From Promethearchaeota archaeon (GTDB lineage Archaea > Asgardarchaeota > Lokiarchaeia > Sigyniarchaeales > SOKP01), in NCBI GenBank assembly GCA_019058365.1, contig JAHPZE010000006.1:1-64000 (forward strand): a DNA stretch of 64,000 bases, in the 5' to 3' direction. Positions 44,348-53,810 of this stretch are shown one piece after another. A program made the position numbers and the translations under genes. The number at the start of each line of letters is the position of its first letter. The stretch's first letter is position 1. A model generated the notes under the pieces. It saw only the letters and a list, made by a program, of their open reading frames with translations, did no database searches and was not told where the DNA came from.

Positions 44348-45856
44348 ATGAGTGAAAATAATTCAGAATCCATAAAAGATAATTTTATCGAAAAAATTCT
44401 AAACCCTAAGAGTATCTGTGTTTTTGGTGCAAATAATAATCTTATGACAACAATGGGCTCAATGCAACTACGAAATATTATCGCTGGAGGCGGATTCAAT
44501 GGAAATATTTTCCCTGTACATCCAAGATTGGAAAAAGTTCAAGGGATTAAAGCTTATCAATCTATTTTCGATATCCCAATAATACCAGACTTAGCATTTA
44601 TCATATTACCAACTAGAATTGTACCCCAAGTAATGGAAGAATGTGGTCAAAAGGGTGTAAAAAATTTAATAATTACATCAGGTGGTTTTCGAGAGAGTGG
44701 ATCTGATGGAATTGAATTATCTAAACAAATTGATGAAATAGCTAAGAAATATAACATGAGATTTATTGGTCCTAACTGTTTAGGCATATATAATGGGTGG
44801 TATGGTTATCCCGACAAAAAAAATGCTTATTTTAACACTTTTTGGATTTATCTTCCGCATAAACGAGGAAATATCTCAATTATTAGTCAATCTGGTACTG
44901 TGGCGGCTCAAACTGCTTTTCATACCAATGATTTAGGAATTAAAATTGGAAAATCTATTTCTGTTGGAAATGAAAGAAATATAGATTTAGTTGATGTATT
45001 AAAATATTTAAAAAATGATCCTCTTACTGATGTAATCGGACTTTATATCGAAGAAATTAAACAAGGAAGGCAATTTATTAAATTAGTAAAAGAAATAACA
45101 CCTAAGAAACCCATAGTTGCAATTTATGCTGGAGGGACAAAAGCAGCAGCAAGATCTATAATGAGCCATACGGGATCAATTAGTGCTGATAGTAAAATCT
45201 ATGAAGCTGTATTTAAAGAAACGGGTATAATTTCTACTAATTCCATTATGGATTTCTTGTATTATCTTAGAACTTTATCCCAAGCACAGTCATATAACAT
45301 CTTTCCAAGAGGAAATAGAATAGGAATTATAACTGATTCTGGAGGTCCTGGTGCAATGATGACCAAAACTGCTGAATTGTATGGATTGGAAGTACCAGAA
45401 TTTTCACAAGAATTACAATCAGAAATTAAAAAGTATATTCCTAAAACAGCAAGCTCAGTGAATCCTGTTGACATTACTTTTCATGAGAACTTTATGAATA
45501 TGTTTATAAAATTCCCAAAATTATTAATGAAATCTCACGAAATCGATGCAGTTATTGTGTTTGGTGTTTATGATTTTGATGATATAATGAACGTTATTGA
45601 AAAATCTGGGATGAAACTTGATGAAAACATGAAAAATATGAGAGAAGTATTTGAAACTATGGTTCCAAAATCTATAAAAAGCTTAATGAAGAAATATTCA
45701 ATACCGGTGTTTTTTGCAGGTCCATATCCATATAGATATCCTTGGATGCAAAAATTTGTAGAACATGATCTCCCTATTTTTAGCATGTGGGATGATATAA
45801 CTAAATGCTTTAACATTTTATGTCGTTATGCCGAATATCGAAACAAACTTTCGTGA
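44348..45856 (+). CDS. acyl-CoA synthetase (NDP-forming) alpha-type subunit, copy 1
   Basis: CoA-binding and succinyl-CoA-ligase-like domains of the ADP-forming acyl-CoA synthetase family. The N-terminal CoA-binding Rossmann domain opens with NPKSICVFGANNN and contains SGGFRESGSDGI and IGPNCLGIYN. The second domain has AGGTKAAARSIMSHTGSIS, with the His that is phosphorylated in the family. The ATP-grasp (beta) domain is missing, so an energy-coupling partner must be encoded elsewhere, or the protein works with the ATP-grasp part of another gene. It is the first of two tandem paralogues; the product (acetate or a branched acid) is not known. Confidence 0.85.
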   Translation: MSENNSESIKDNFIEKILNPKSICVFGANNNLMTTMGSMQLRNIIAGGGFNGNIFPVHPRLEKVQGIKAYQSIFDIPIIPDLAFIILPTRIVPQVMEECGQKGVKNLIITSGGFRESGSDGIELSKQIDEIAKKYNMRFIGPNCLGIYNGWYGYPDKKNAYFNTFWIYLPHKRGNISIISQSGTVAAQTAFHTNDLGIKIGKSISVGNERNIDLVDVLKYLKNDPLTDVIGLYIEEIKQGRQFIKLVKEITPKKPIVAIYAGGTKAAARSIMSHTGSISADSKIYEAVFKETGIISTNSIMDFLYYLRTLSQAQSYNIFPRGNRIGIITDSGGPGAMMTKTAELYGLEVPEFSQELQSEIKKYIPKTASSVNPVDITFHENFMNMFIKFPKLLMKSHEIDAVIVFGVYDFDDIMNVIEKSGMKLDENMKNMREVFETMVPKSIKSLMKKYSIPVFFAGPYPYRYPWMQKFVEHDLPIFSMWDDITKCFNILCRYAEYRNKLS

Positions 45857-45962
45857 TAATTTATTTTATCTAATTTTTCTAATGAATCAATATTAATTAT
45901 TAATTATATTCAAATTTTTATTTTAATTATCTTAAATAATCTATAAAATAAATATGTAGAAT

Positions 45963-47486
45963 TTGACTGAAATCAATAGAAACATTTCAAAGAATCATTT
46001 TCTTCATCGCTTTTTGAATCCAGAGAGTATTGCAGTTTTTGGAGCATCTAATTCCTTTTTAGATAATATGGGTGCTATGATGCTTCGAAACATTATATTT
46101 GGTGGATTTCCAAAAGAAAAAATTTATCCTATACATCCTAAATTGGAAGATATTCAGGGTTTAAAGGCCTATAAATCAATATTAGATCTTTCAGAAACTC
46201 CAGATTTGGCTTTTCTCATTTTAAAACCCAATCATGTTCCAAAAGTATTGGAAGAATGTGGAAAAAAAGGAGTAAAACGAGTAATAATAGTATCAGGAGG
46301 ATTTCGAGAATTTGGTTCTGAAGGGATTCAGCTTTCTAATGAAATTCTCGAGATAACTAGAAAATATGATATTAGATTTATTGGTCCAAACTGTTTAGGA
46401 GTTTATAACGCATTTTATAATTATCCTGAATTTGAAGATAAATGCTTGAATACAATGTGGATATATGAAACTCCTGAACGAGGTAATATTTCCATTATTG
46501 CTCATTCTGGAACAGTTGCATCCCATGTCTTTTGGTATTGTAATAGAATTGGAGTAAAAATAGGAAAATCACTTTCTATTGGCAATGAAGAAAACATAGA
46601 TTTAGTTGATTTTTTGGATTATCTCAAAGATGATCCAGAGACCGATGTTATTGGCTTATATATTGAAGAAGTAAAGAAGGGAAAAGAATTTATAAATATA
46701 GTAAAGAAAATTACCCCTAAAAAACCAATTGTCGCTATTTATGCTGGAGGAACAGAAGCGGCTTCGCGCTCAATCATGGGACATACAGGTTCGATTGCGG
46801 GAGATAATCAAATTTTTGAAGCAGTGTTTAAAGAAACAGGCATCATTTCTACTGATTCAATTAAAGAATTTTTTTATTACTTAAGAGTATTTTCACATAA
46901 TATTATCCCAAAAGGCAATAGGTTAGGAATAATAACAGATTCAGGAGGATGTGGTGCGATGATGGCAAAGGTTGCTGAGAAAATAGGTTTGGTGGTACCT
47001 GAATTTTCAGATGAATTAAAAGGTATATTAAAACAGTATGTTCCACCTGTAGCAAATATTGATAATCCTTTAGATTTAACTTTTCAATTCAATCAATACA
47101 ATCTCTATGTAAAAATTCCAAAAGCCATGATAAATTCTGGTGAAGTTGATGGAATAATTATCTATGCTGCATTTGGTTTTGAAGAAATTTTAGATATAAT
47201 TAAAGCCTCAGGTGGTAAAATTTATGAAGAATTTGAGATATCTAATGAAATGATGAAAGGTCTATATTTAAAACCAATTCAAAGGCTAGTGAAGAAGAAA
47301 GGAGTTCCTGTTTTTTATATTGGTCCACAAGGGTATTCGAATCCATGGGTTAGAGAATTCATTAATTCAAATATTCCTATTTTTGATTTGTGGGATATGC
47401 CTGTGAAATGTTTTTCAGTTCTGGTTGATTATTCTAAATATCGAAAAAAACTCGATTCAAAATTTGAAAATTTAAAATTTAATTAG
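45963..47486 (+). CDS. acyl-CoA synthetase (NDP-forming) alpha-type subunit, copy 2
   Basis: A close paralogue of the gene 106 bases upstream, with the same domain order: FLNPESIAVFGASNS, SGGFREFGSEGI and IGPNCLGVYN, then AGGTEAASRSIMGHTGSIAG with the phospho-His. The beta ATP-grasp part is again missing. The start is TTG at 45963 (TTGACTGAA); no ATG is close. The sequences are similar throughout but clearly different in the C-terminal third, so the copies are old and may serve different acids. The two lie in tandem on the same strand and probably form one unit with the gene after them. Confidence 0.83.
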   Translation: MTEINRNISKNHFLHRFLNPESIAVFGASNSFLDNMGAMMLRNIIFGGFPKEKIYPIHPKLEDIQGLKAYKSILDLSETPDLAFLILKPNHVPKVLEECGKKGVKRVIIVSGGFREFGSEGIQLSNEILEITRKYDIRFIGPNCLGVYNAFYNYPEFEDKCLNTMWIYETPERGNISIIAHSGTVASHVFWYCNRIGVKIGKSLSIGNEENIDLVDFLDYLKDDPETDVIGLYIEEVKKGKEFINIVKKITPKKPIVAIYAGGTEAASRSIMGHTGSIAGDNQIFEAVFKETGIISTDSIKEFFYYLRVFSHNIIPKGNRLGIITDSGGCGAMMAKVAEKIGLVVPEFSDELKGILKQYVPPVANIDNPLDLTFQFNQYNLYVKIPKAMINSGEVDGIIIYAAFGFEEILDIIKASGGKIYEEFEISNEMMKGLYLKPIQRLVKKKGVPVFYIGPQGYSNPWVREFINSNIPIFDLWDMPVKCFSVLVDYSKYRKKLDSKFENLKFN

Positions 47487-47603
47487 TTAATTCTCTACTC
47501 ATTTCACTAATTATTTATATGTTTTTTATCTATAATTATTAGAATTACTTTAAAAGTTATATCAGATATAAGGAAATTAAATTATAATAAAGCGGTTTTC
47601 TAT

Positions 47604-48602
47604 TTGTCAATCCAATTTTTTAATCCTCCATCAGTGATTTTGGCTTCAGGATCCAAATTGGGTGTTGAATTAGGTGGCAGTAAAACCATTTTAAGTTTTG
47701 ATTCACACCACAATTTATATTCTGAGAGCGTAATTTTTACAGAATTAAGCTGGGGTTCATTTTATCAAGAAGAGGGACTAACTGACCAAATAGATACATT
47801 TACTACAAAAGAGTATGACTCTATTCGAGAAGATCCTGAAGCATTGATTACAACAATTGTAGATACTATTTATAAAATTATTAATAATGAAAAGTTATTC
47901 TATGGAATTGTAGATTTTGAAGTAGATGCTTTTCTTAATCAAAATACCGTAATTCCCGGGTTGAAATTAGACTATGAAATTATAAATAAACTTTTAGAGG
48001 CGCATAAAAGAACTCGAGATAAAGATTTATTTCCTAAAATTCTATCTGATTCAAAAAATATAAAAAAAATTAATATTGAAATTCAAGGTACCAAAAAATA
48101 TAAACTTCATATAATGGGAACTAAGTTGGAAGATCTAGCTGATACTTTGAGAATGGCTAAAGGTTTTGCAACAGGAATCGTCTGTACATCTCGAGGTGCT
48201 GCTAACCTTTACATTTTAAGCGATAACATTGTATATAAGGAAGATGAAATTCCAGAACTATACATTGACCAAGAAAACTTAGCTATTATTGAGATGGGAA
48301 TTCAACGAGAACTTTTATTTCCAATTAGTTGGTTTAGAATTGATCTAGGGCTTAGGTCTTTAGAAACTTTAGAGCTTTGGCATAAGATTAAAGATGATGA
48401 TAGGATAATTAAAGCTTTAGATAGATATGATAAATATATAACAAGCTTAATATACAATAAATATCGAGATATGGCATCCGCAGAAAAAATTGGCACTAAT
48501 TCGGAAGGCGATTTCAATCATATGAAAAGAAAAGAAAGAAGGCAAGCACTTAAAGATATGGCGGAAGCTATAAGAAAATTAACTGAAGAATATAAAAAAT
48601 AG
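47604..48602 (+). CDS. uncharacterised protein, weak ASKHA-like opening motif
   Basis: Function is not recognised. The opening GVELGGSKTILSFDSHHN resembles the phosphate-1 loop of sugar-kinase-like (ASKHA) proteins, but the second phosphate motif and the adenosine motif are not found, so kinase activity is not supported. The rest alternates beta and helix and ends in a charged helix (KRKERRQALKDMAEAIRKL). The start is TTG at 47604, as no ATG lies near. It follows the two acyl-CoA synthetase subunits by 117 bases on the same strand, and its stop lies four bases from the convergent gatC. Confidence 0.5.
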   Translation: MSIQFFNPPSVILASGSKLGVELGGSKTILSFDSHHNLYSESVIFTELSWGSFYQEEGLTDQIDTFTTKEYDSIREDPEALITTIVDTIYKIINNEKLFYGIVDFEVDAFLNQNTVIPGLKLDYEIINKLLEAHKRTRDKDLFPKILSDSKNIKKINIEIQGTKKYKLHIMGTKLEDLADTLRMAKGFATGIVCTSRGAANLYILSDNIVYKEDEIPELYIDQENLAIIEMGIQRELLFPISWFRIDLGLRSLETLELWHKIKDDDRIIKALDRYDKYITSLIYNKYRDMASAEKIGTNSEGDFNHMKRKERRQALKDMAEAIRKLTEEYKK

Positions 48603-48606
48603 ACTC

Positions 48607-48915
48607 TTATTTCTCTTTTAAAATTCTTGGAGCTTTGAAATATCCATCTTTTTTATGTTTTGCATTTTTTAATGCATCTTCAGTAGATAGTGATTCCCAA
48701 GGTATATCTTCTCTAAAAACATTCTTTAAGCCATCTATTGGATGAGTCATAGGTTTAATATTGCTAGTATCTAAATTATCCAATTTTTTAAAGTAATTTA
48801 GGATATCACCTACTTCTTTTGCAAGTTTTACTTTTTCTTCCTCAGATAAATCAAGTAAAGCTAATTTTGCAATATGGTCTATAGTTTCTTTTGATAACTC
48901 TTTGTTCTGATTCAT
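48607..48915 (-). CDS. gatC: Asp/Glu-tRNA amidotransferase subunit C
   Basis: The small subunit of GatCAB, which converts Asp-tRNA(Asn) (and in bacteria Glu-tRNA(Gln)) to the amide form. The pattern ETIDHIAKLALLDLSEEEKV ... LNYFKKLDNLDTSNIKPMTH ... FREDIP, ending with KAPRI, is typical. It stands alone: gatA and gatB are not beside it, so the holoenzyme genes are scattered. It would stabilise GatA in the complex. Length 102 is normal. It converges with the unknown gene at 47604. Confidence 0.92.
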   Translation of the reverse strand: MNQNKELSKETIDHIAKLALLDLSEEEKVKLAKEVGDILNYFKKLDNLDTSNIKPMTHPIDGLKNVFREDIPWESLSTEDALKNAKHKKDGYFKAPRILKEK

Positions 48916-49083
48916 AGCTTAGCTCACTAAGTTATAGTCATATATAATAATTAAGCTTGATCCTATTGTTTTTTAAAATTATTGAATTGAAAGTCATACT
49001 TTTTACACATTTAAACTTAGTTTTAAACTGTGATATATAAAAATATCAAATAAAAGGTTTTAAATATTCAATAATCATTATAT

Positions 49084-49113
49084 CAGTTACTGGTAGTCCA
49101 GTCACTGGTAATC
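49084..49113. promoter_or_regulatory. candidate PadR operator: tandem 15-base repeat with inverted repeats
   Basis: Two 15-base units, CAGTTACTGGTAGTC and CAGTCACTGGTAATC, lie head to tail with 13 of 15 matches. Across them run the inverted repeats ACTGG-N4-CCAGT and CCAGT-C-ACTGG. The site is 57 bases before the PadR-like start, where such regulators usually bind to repress themselves. Confidence 0.55.
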
Positions 49114-49169
49114 AGAGAACAATTAGTTATATTTACTATTAAAACGCTATCTATGATTTTGAGTAACCC

Positions 49170-49754
49170 ATGGTTGAAAATTATAATAAAAATTTTGAAA
49201 AGGTAATGAAAAAAAATTTCACTAATATCTTTATACTTTCTATACTTGAAAAAGGGCCTTCTCATGGTTATAAAATAGGGAATGAAATTGAAAAGCGCAC
49301 TATAGGAATGTGGAATCCATCTGCATCGACACTATATTGGATATTAAATAACTTAAGGGAAAAAGGATTCATAAAACTCCTTGAAGAAGATAAAAATAAA
49401 AAAGTGTATGAGATTTCAGATACAGGGAAAGAAGCATTAAGATTAATGAAATTAACTCAACGAAATATAAGAAATACATATCGTCGGTTTTTAGCAGCAT
49501 CAATAGATAATAGTAATACAATTGATTTAGAGGATCTCGAACGCTTTGATGAAATTCCTTCAATCCAAGTGCTACCGACTGCTTTAAGACCAGAAAGGTT
49601 TAAGGGTAATTTAACTCTTAATGAAAGAATTCAACTACTTGAATCTAAAAAAGCAGCATTTATAGAAACTCGAGATCGAATGAATGAATACATCAAGGAC
49701 TTTGATGAAACAATTTTAAAAATTAGAAAGGAATTAGATAAACGAGAAAAATAA
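49170..49754 (+). CDS. PadR-family transcriptional regulator
   Basis: Winged-helix repressor of the PadR family. The first 95 residues are the DNA-binding domain (FTNIFILSILEKGPSHGYKI, GNEIEKRTIGMWNPSASTLY and the wing NLREKGFIKLLEED), and the last 60 form the long dimer helix (LNERIQLLESKKAAFIETRD and on). PadR proteins sense small molecules or control stress and transport genes. The radical SAM gene follows 62 bases downstream on the same strand and is the likely target. A repeat-rich candidate operator lies 57 bases upstream. Confidence 0.85.
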   Translation: MVENYNKNFEKVMKKNFTNIFILSILEKGPSHGYKIGNEIEKRTIGMWNPSASTLYWILNNLREKGFIKLLEEDKNKKVYEISDTGKEALRLMKLTQRNIRNTYRRFLAASIDNSNTIDLEDLERFDEIPSIQVLPTALRPERFKGNLTLNERIQLLESKKAAFIETRDRMNEYIKDFDETILKIRKELDKREK

Positions 49755-49816
49755 TCTCTACTAGGAAAGTTTCGAAAAAATAAAAAAATAATGATTAAAA
49801 GAGAATTGAAATAAAA

Positions 49817-50788
49817 ATGAGCTTTGACCAAAATAAAAAAAGAATACCTTTTCTTACTTTTCTTATATCTTATAAATGCACTAATGAATGCAAGCATTGT
49901 GCGCTTCATGGATCTCCAAATCAAGACGATATTTCAATGGAATTAGGGGATATAAAAAGATATTTAGAAGATATTACAACTAATTATATAGTTGATGAAG
50001 TGGGTTTTTTTGGAGGAGAACCTCTACTTAATCTTGATTTACTAGTTAGCTTCATTGAAGAGGTGAAAAGATATGATATTCCAAATATTGGATTACCAAC
50101 GAATGGATATTGGGGAAAAAATGATACAACTGCTAAAAAATATGCCCTAAAGTTAAAAGAAGCAGGTTTAAATACTATTGGTTTTAGTATTGACATGTTT
50201 CATCAAGAATTTATTCCACTCGATGTAGTGAAACGAGCAATGAAAGCTGCATATGAAGTTGGAATTGAACGGATATATTCAATAACTCAAAATCTAGGAC
50301 CTGGTAATATAAATAATTCTTTTAATGAACAGAATAAAAAAATTACAGAAGTGATTTCCAATGAGTTTGAGTTTTGTCAGGTAATAAATAGTGAGTTACA
50401 AGTAAGAGGTCGAGCGGCAAAACAACTCATCAAATATTACTCAATGAATACAATACCCTCAGATAAGTGTCTTATTTTCAAAGTTCCGATGTTTATGATC
50501 GATCCTAATGGATGGGTTTTCCATCAATTATGTCATGGGATTTGTATTGGGAATGCTAAGAAAAATGCTTTATCTAAAATAATAATGAACTTTAACTATA
50601 GAAAACATCCGATAATAGGGAAGTTGGTGGCTAAAGGAGGCACTAATAATCTTCTTGAAATTGCTATTGAAAAAGGATATAAACCTCAAAATGGATATGC
50701 GGATAAATGTCATGTCTGTTCTTTAGCGAGGAATTTTCTCCGTCCTTTTTATCCAAATATACTCGAACCTTCAAATATATATTATTAA
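49817..50788 (+). CDS. radical SAM protein
   Basis: Radical S-adenosylmethionine enzyme of 323 residues. The cluster motif C21-x3-C25-x2-C28 (KCTNECKHC) is followed by the glycine-rich GFFGGEPLLN that binds SAM. Three extra cysteine groups (CLIF, CHGICIG and KCHVC near the end) suggest one auxiliary cluster, a reduced SPASM-like site. Such enzymes modify peptides, tRNA or cofactors; no precursor peptide is seen next door, and the target is unknown. It lies after the PadR-like gene on the same strand. Confidence 0.87.
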   Translation: MSFDQNKKRIPFLTFLISYKCTNECKHCALHGSPNQDDISMELGDIKRYLEDITTNYIVDEVGFFGGEPLLNLDLLVSFIEEVKRYDIPNIGLPTNGYWGKNDTTAKKYALKLKEAGLNTIGFSIDMFHQEFIPLDVVKRAMKAAYEVGIERIYSITQNLGPGNINNSFNEQNKKITEVISNEFEFCQVINSELQVRGRAAKQLIKYYSMNTIPSDKCLIFKVPMFMIDPNGWVFHQLCHGICIGNAKKNALSKIIMNFNYRKHPIIGKLVAKGGTNNLLEIAIEKGYKPQNGYADKCHVCSLARNFLRPFYPNILEPSNIYY

Positions 50789-50887
50789 ATACTACGAGAA
50801 GAGATAGAACATCCCTTAAAGAAATTTATAGAGAAACTTTAAAAAATAATAATAAGAATTAAGTGATATATCTATTTTATTTTAAAT

Positions 50888-51241
50888 ATGGTAGATGAAG
50901 AAGATTTAAGGGATTTGATCCCTAGCTACGCCTATATCTCGTTAGCGAGACGTGGAATGGAGAAAATCTCTTTAGATCAATGTTTTCTTAAGGATTGCGA
51001 TAACCAAGACCCCAAATTATTAGAACCTTTTAAAAAAGAAGAATATGAAGAGGAAAAGAAAGAAATTAAGAAAATCTATATAAAATGTAAAAAATGCAAT
51101 GGTATTTTCATATTAAAACTTGAGACATTAAAATATGTAGCAAAATCGACTAAAGATGAGGAAGAGGAACCACTATCTATGGGGCTAGTGTACGCTTTAG
51201 ATGAAAATGGCAATTCTCTTGGACATATAGGGTATTTTTAA
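50888..51241 (+). CDS. small cysteine-containing protein of unknown function
   Basis: A 117-residue acidic protein with Cys in QCFLKDC and KCKKCNG, which could form a zinc site. The rest is beta-rich with an acidic helix (KEEYEEEKKEIKKIYIK). No family is recognised. Its stop codon is directly followed by the ATG of the HAD gene, with no gap, so the two are co-translated and may act together. Confidence 0.55.
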   Translation: MVDEEDLRDLIPSYAYISLARRGMEKISLDQCFLKDCDNQDPKLLEPFKKEEYEEEKKEIKKIYIKCKKCNGIFILKLETLKYVAKSTKDEEEEPLSMGLVYALDENGNSLGHIGYF

Positions 51242-51937
51242 ATGAGATTTGATTTTTATTTATTTGATTTAGATGGAACTTTGCTTCATCTTGGTAATAT
51301 CGGAGCTTATGTGGATCAAATATTAATTGAAACCTTCATCAGATTAGAAGCCAGTAATCCGCCAAAAAAGAATGAAAAGTATAAACTGTGGTCTCCTGAA
51401 GAAGACTTCTTTGATGTTTTAGAAGAATGGGGTGTCAAGAATCCTCAGAATTTTTGGAAGGTTTTTGATGAGATAGATTTTAAGTTACGGAAAAAACTAA
51501 TTGAAAATGAACAGGCTTTCTTATATAAGGATGTTTATAATATATTAGAAAAGATTTACCATCACAAGTATAATAAAAAACTCGCAATAGTCTCAAACAC
51601 GGCATATTATATTGTTGAATTTATCTTGAAAAAATTTGGTATCATAAATTTTTTTCATGAAACTTTTAGTTTAGGTTATTATAATAACGATCAAGAACTA
51701 GCTAAACCGTCTCCAAAAGGCGTTCTCACGATATTGGATAAATTTAAATATGATCCAAAAGAATCAAAAGCTATATTAGTTGGAGATTCTAAATTTGATA
51801 TTATTGCTGCTAAAAAAGCTGATATTTATGCATGTTTAATAAGAAGGGAAATAAATAATCAAAATAAAAATTATAACAAATGGGATATTCAACCAGATTT
51901 CGTCATAAAAGGATTGGATGAACTAGTTCATTTATAA
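51242..51937 (+). CDS. HAD-superfamily phosphatase
   Basis: Haloacid-dehalogenase phosphatase, phosphoglycolate-phosphatase-like. Motif I DFYLFDLDGTLLHL with the nucleophile Asp, motif II LAIVSNTAYYI, motif III Lys in LAKPSPKGV, and motif IV LVGDSKFDIIAAKKAD are all visible. A helical cap (residues 15-90) decides the substrate, which is not known. It is directly fused at the nucleotide level to the stop of the small Cys protein, an unusual zero-gap junction. A 128-base gap separates it from the MoxR gene. Confidence 0.88.
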   Translation: MRFDFYLFDLDGTLLHLGNIGAYVDQILIETFIRLEASNPPKKNEKYKLWSPEEDFFDVLEEWGVKNPQNFWKVFDEIDFKLRKKLIENEQAFLYKDVYNILEKIYHHKYNKKLAIVSNTAYYIVEFILKKFGIINFFHETFSLGYYNNDQELAKPSPKGVLTILDKFKYDPKESKAILVGDSKFDIIAAKKADIYACLIRREINNQNKNYNKWDIQPDFVIKGLDELVHL

Positions 51938-52065
51938 TAATAGGAAATCTACAAATTCTTAACTTAACCATTCAAAATTAATGAAATAATAGATATTGAA
52001 TGAATAAAATTAAATAATCAAACTGATTTTTATTTAATATTGAAAATCTTAAGAGACTTATCCAA

Positions 52066-53793
52066 ATGTCGACAAAATTAGGAGAGGAAGACGGTTTACG
52101 AAAAAAAGTGTGGAAAATTATAAATTTAATACAAGCGAACCAACTATTTGTACACTATAAAGATTTGAGCATCAAATTCTTAGCTGAAAAGAGTAAAAAA
52201 GTAAATACAAAATTATTACCTGAAATATTATCATTATGCATCCTTAATGCTATAGTCCCCAACTCCGCTATGATATTGATTGGAGGACACGGAGGGGGTA
52301 AAACTACTCTTGTAAAGCTTCTAGGTAGGATGTTCACAGCAAATTCACTTAGTAATATAGAAAATTCAATCATTAGAGGGCATCCTCAGCTAACTGAAGA
52401 GAAATTAATCGGAACCTTAAAATTAGGAAAATTAATGAAAGAAGGAAAAGAAGAGGTAGTATGGAGACAATTCATTACAAATTTTTGGAAAATTATTGAC
52501 GAGGTGAATCGGCTAACTCCATATGCTCAAGACATCTTATTGTCATTGTTAGCTGAGGGAACAGTGAAATATTACGACTCGATAGCAACAATTAATAAAT
52601 TTTGTTTATTTGCAACGATAAATCCTCATGATGTTGGTACTTTTGAACTATCTCAACCATTTTTAGATAGATTTGGAATTTCAGTCCCAATTTCTATGCC
52701 AGGAAGTCATGATTTACAACTCATTTTAACTGGAAAAGATGAGAAATATTCAGGTATGGATGAACTAATTCAAGTTCCTGAGATTCTAACTATTGATGAA
52801 TTAATGGAAATATGGTACTATGTAAATAGAGTATCATTTTCTCCTGAAGTTAATAATTATATTCATGCTATAATAAGAGAATTTACATTGTGTGCAAGAG
52901 TAGACAAGGGTAATACTGAAGATATAAAACCTAGCACAGGACTATGTTCAGGGTGTCATTTCAATACACCTCAAAATATTTGTAATAAAATTGATTCAAT
53001 TCTAAGTGTGAGGGTTGCTAAAGATCTTCTAAGGTATTCTAAAGCTTTAGCTTGGTTATTAGGATTAGATAAGATTGATGTTAATATTGTAAACACTATA
53101 GCACCATACGTAATTTCACATAGAACAATTTATGTAAAAAGGGAAATAGATAAGTCTCCGTATTTTGGAAATAAGTATGAGTTTTCTAATGATATTTTAA
53201 CCACAGTTCAAAAAAGGTTTAAAAATCGTGAATTATGCTATGAAATCGCTGAAAGATTTCGCGAAGGAAATCCTAAAGATACTGATTTATCAGAGTTAAA
53301 AAAATTTGAAAAAAATGATTTGATTATAAAATATGACTTAATTCCATTTGTAAATTCAGTTAATAACAAAGAATATCCTCCAATTGCCCAACAAATACAA
53401 GAAGCAGCAAAAAAAGGAGATATTAATAAGCTAGCTGAAATAAGAAATAATCTTTTAGAGAAAATCAATTTCCCAAATAGAGGAGACCTAATTGAATGGT
53501 GTAATCGAGAACTTTTTAGGCAAACAGTTACCGATTATGTCATTAAATATTCTTATTGGAAAGAAGTCTGGGCAGATATAGCGGCTGAATTCTCTAATTT
53601 AGATCAATCATTGAAGGAAGCATTTAGTCAAAGACAAACTAAACAAATCCGTACAGAGGATATGCTAATTGAAATTAATGTAACAGGAACTAAAGAAGAC
53701 TCGTTAGTAAATATTCAAATTTCTGGCGGCTCTGAAGCTTTAAGATTAAGAACTATTCTAGATAATTTTGAATACATACAAAAGGAAGAATAA
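52066..53793 (+). CDS. MoxR-type AAA+ ATPase with internal cysteine cluster
   Basis: AAA+ ATPase of the MoxR group, which remodels proteins with a VWA partner. The Walker A loop GGHGGGKTT lies at residues 73-81, Walker B IIDEVNR near 146-152, and the sensor region FATINPHDVGTF, then PFLDRFG, follows. Residues 294 to 305 carry CSGCHFNTPQNIC, a cysteine group unusual for MoxR proteins that may bind metal or an Fe-S cluster. The C-terminal 200 residues are helical and charged. The VWA gene starts 17 bases downstream, so the two form an operon. Confidence 0.85.
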   Translation: MSTKLGEEDGLRKKVWKIINLIQANQLFVHYKDLSIKFLAEKSKKVNTKLLPEILSLCILNAIVPNSAMILIGGHGGGKTTLVKLLGRMFTANSLSNIENSIIRGHPQLTEEKLIGTLKLGKLMKEGKEEVVWRQFITNFWKIIDEVNRLTPYAQDILLSLLAEGTVKYYDSIATINKFCLFATINPHDVGTFELSQPFLDRFGISVPISMPGSHDLQLILTGKDEKYSGMDELIQVPEILTIDELMEIWYYVNRVSFSPEVNNYIHAIIREFTLCARVDKGNTEDIKPSTGLCSGCHFNTPQNICNKIDSILSVRVAKDLLRYSKALAWLLGLDKIDVNIVNTIAPYVISHRTIYVKREIDKSPYFGNKYEFSNDILTTVQKRFKNRELCYEIAERFREGNPKDTDLSELKKFEKNDLIIKYDLIPFVNSVNNKEYPPIAQQIQEAAKKGDINKLAEIRNNLLEKINFPNRGDLIEWCNRELFRQTVTDYVIKYSYWKEVWADIAAEFSNLDQSLKEAFSQRQTKQIRTEDMLIEINVTGTKEDSLVNIQISGGSEALRLRTILDNFEYIQKEE

Positions 53794-53810
53794 ATAAATT
53801 TAACGGTAAG

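Noticed and set aside
47604..48602. Assignment as an ROK or ASKHA sugar kinase
   Set aside because: Only the opening GGSKT loop resembles the family; the second phosphate motif and the adenosine motif were not found.
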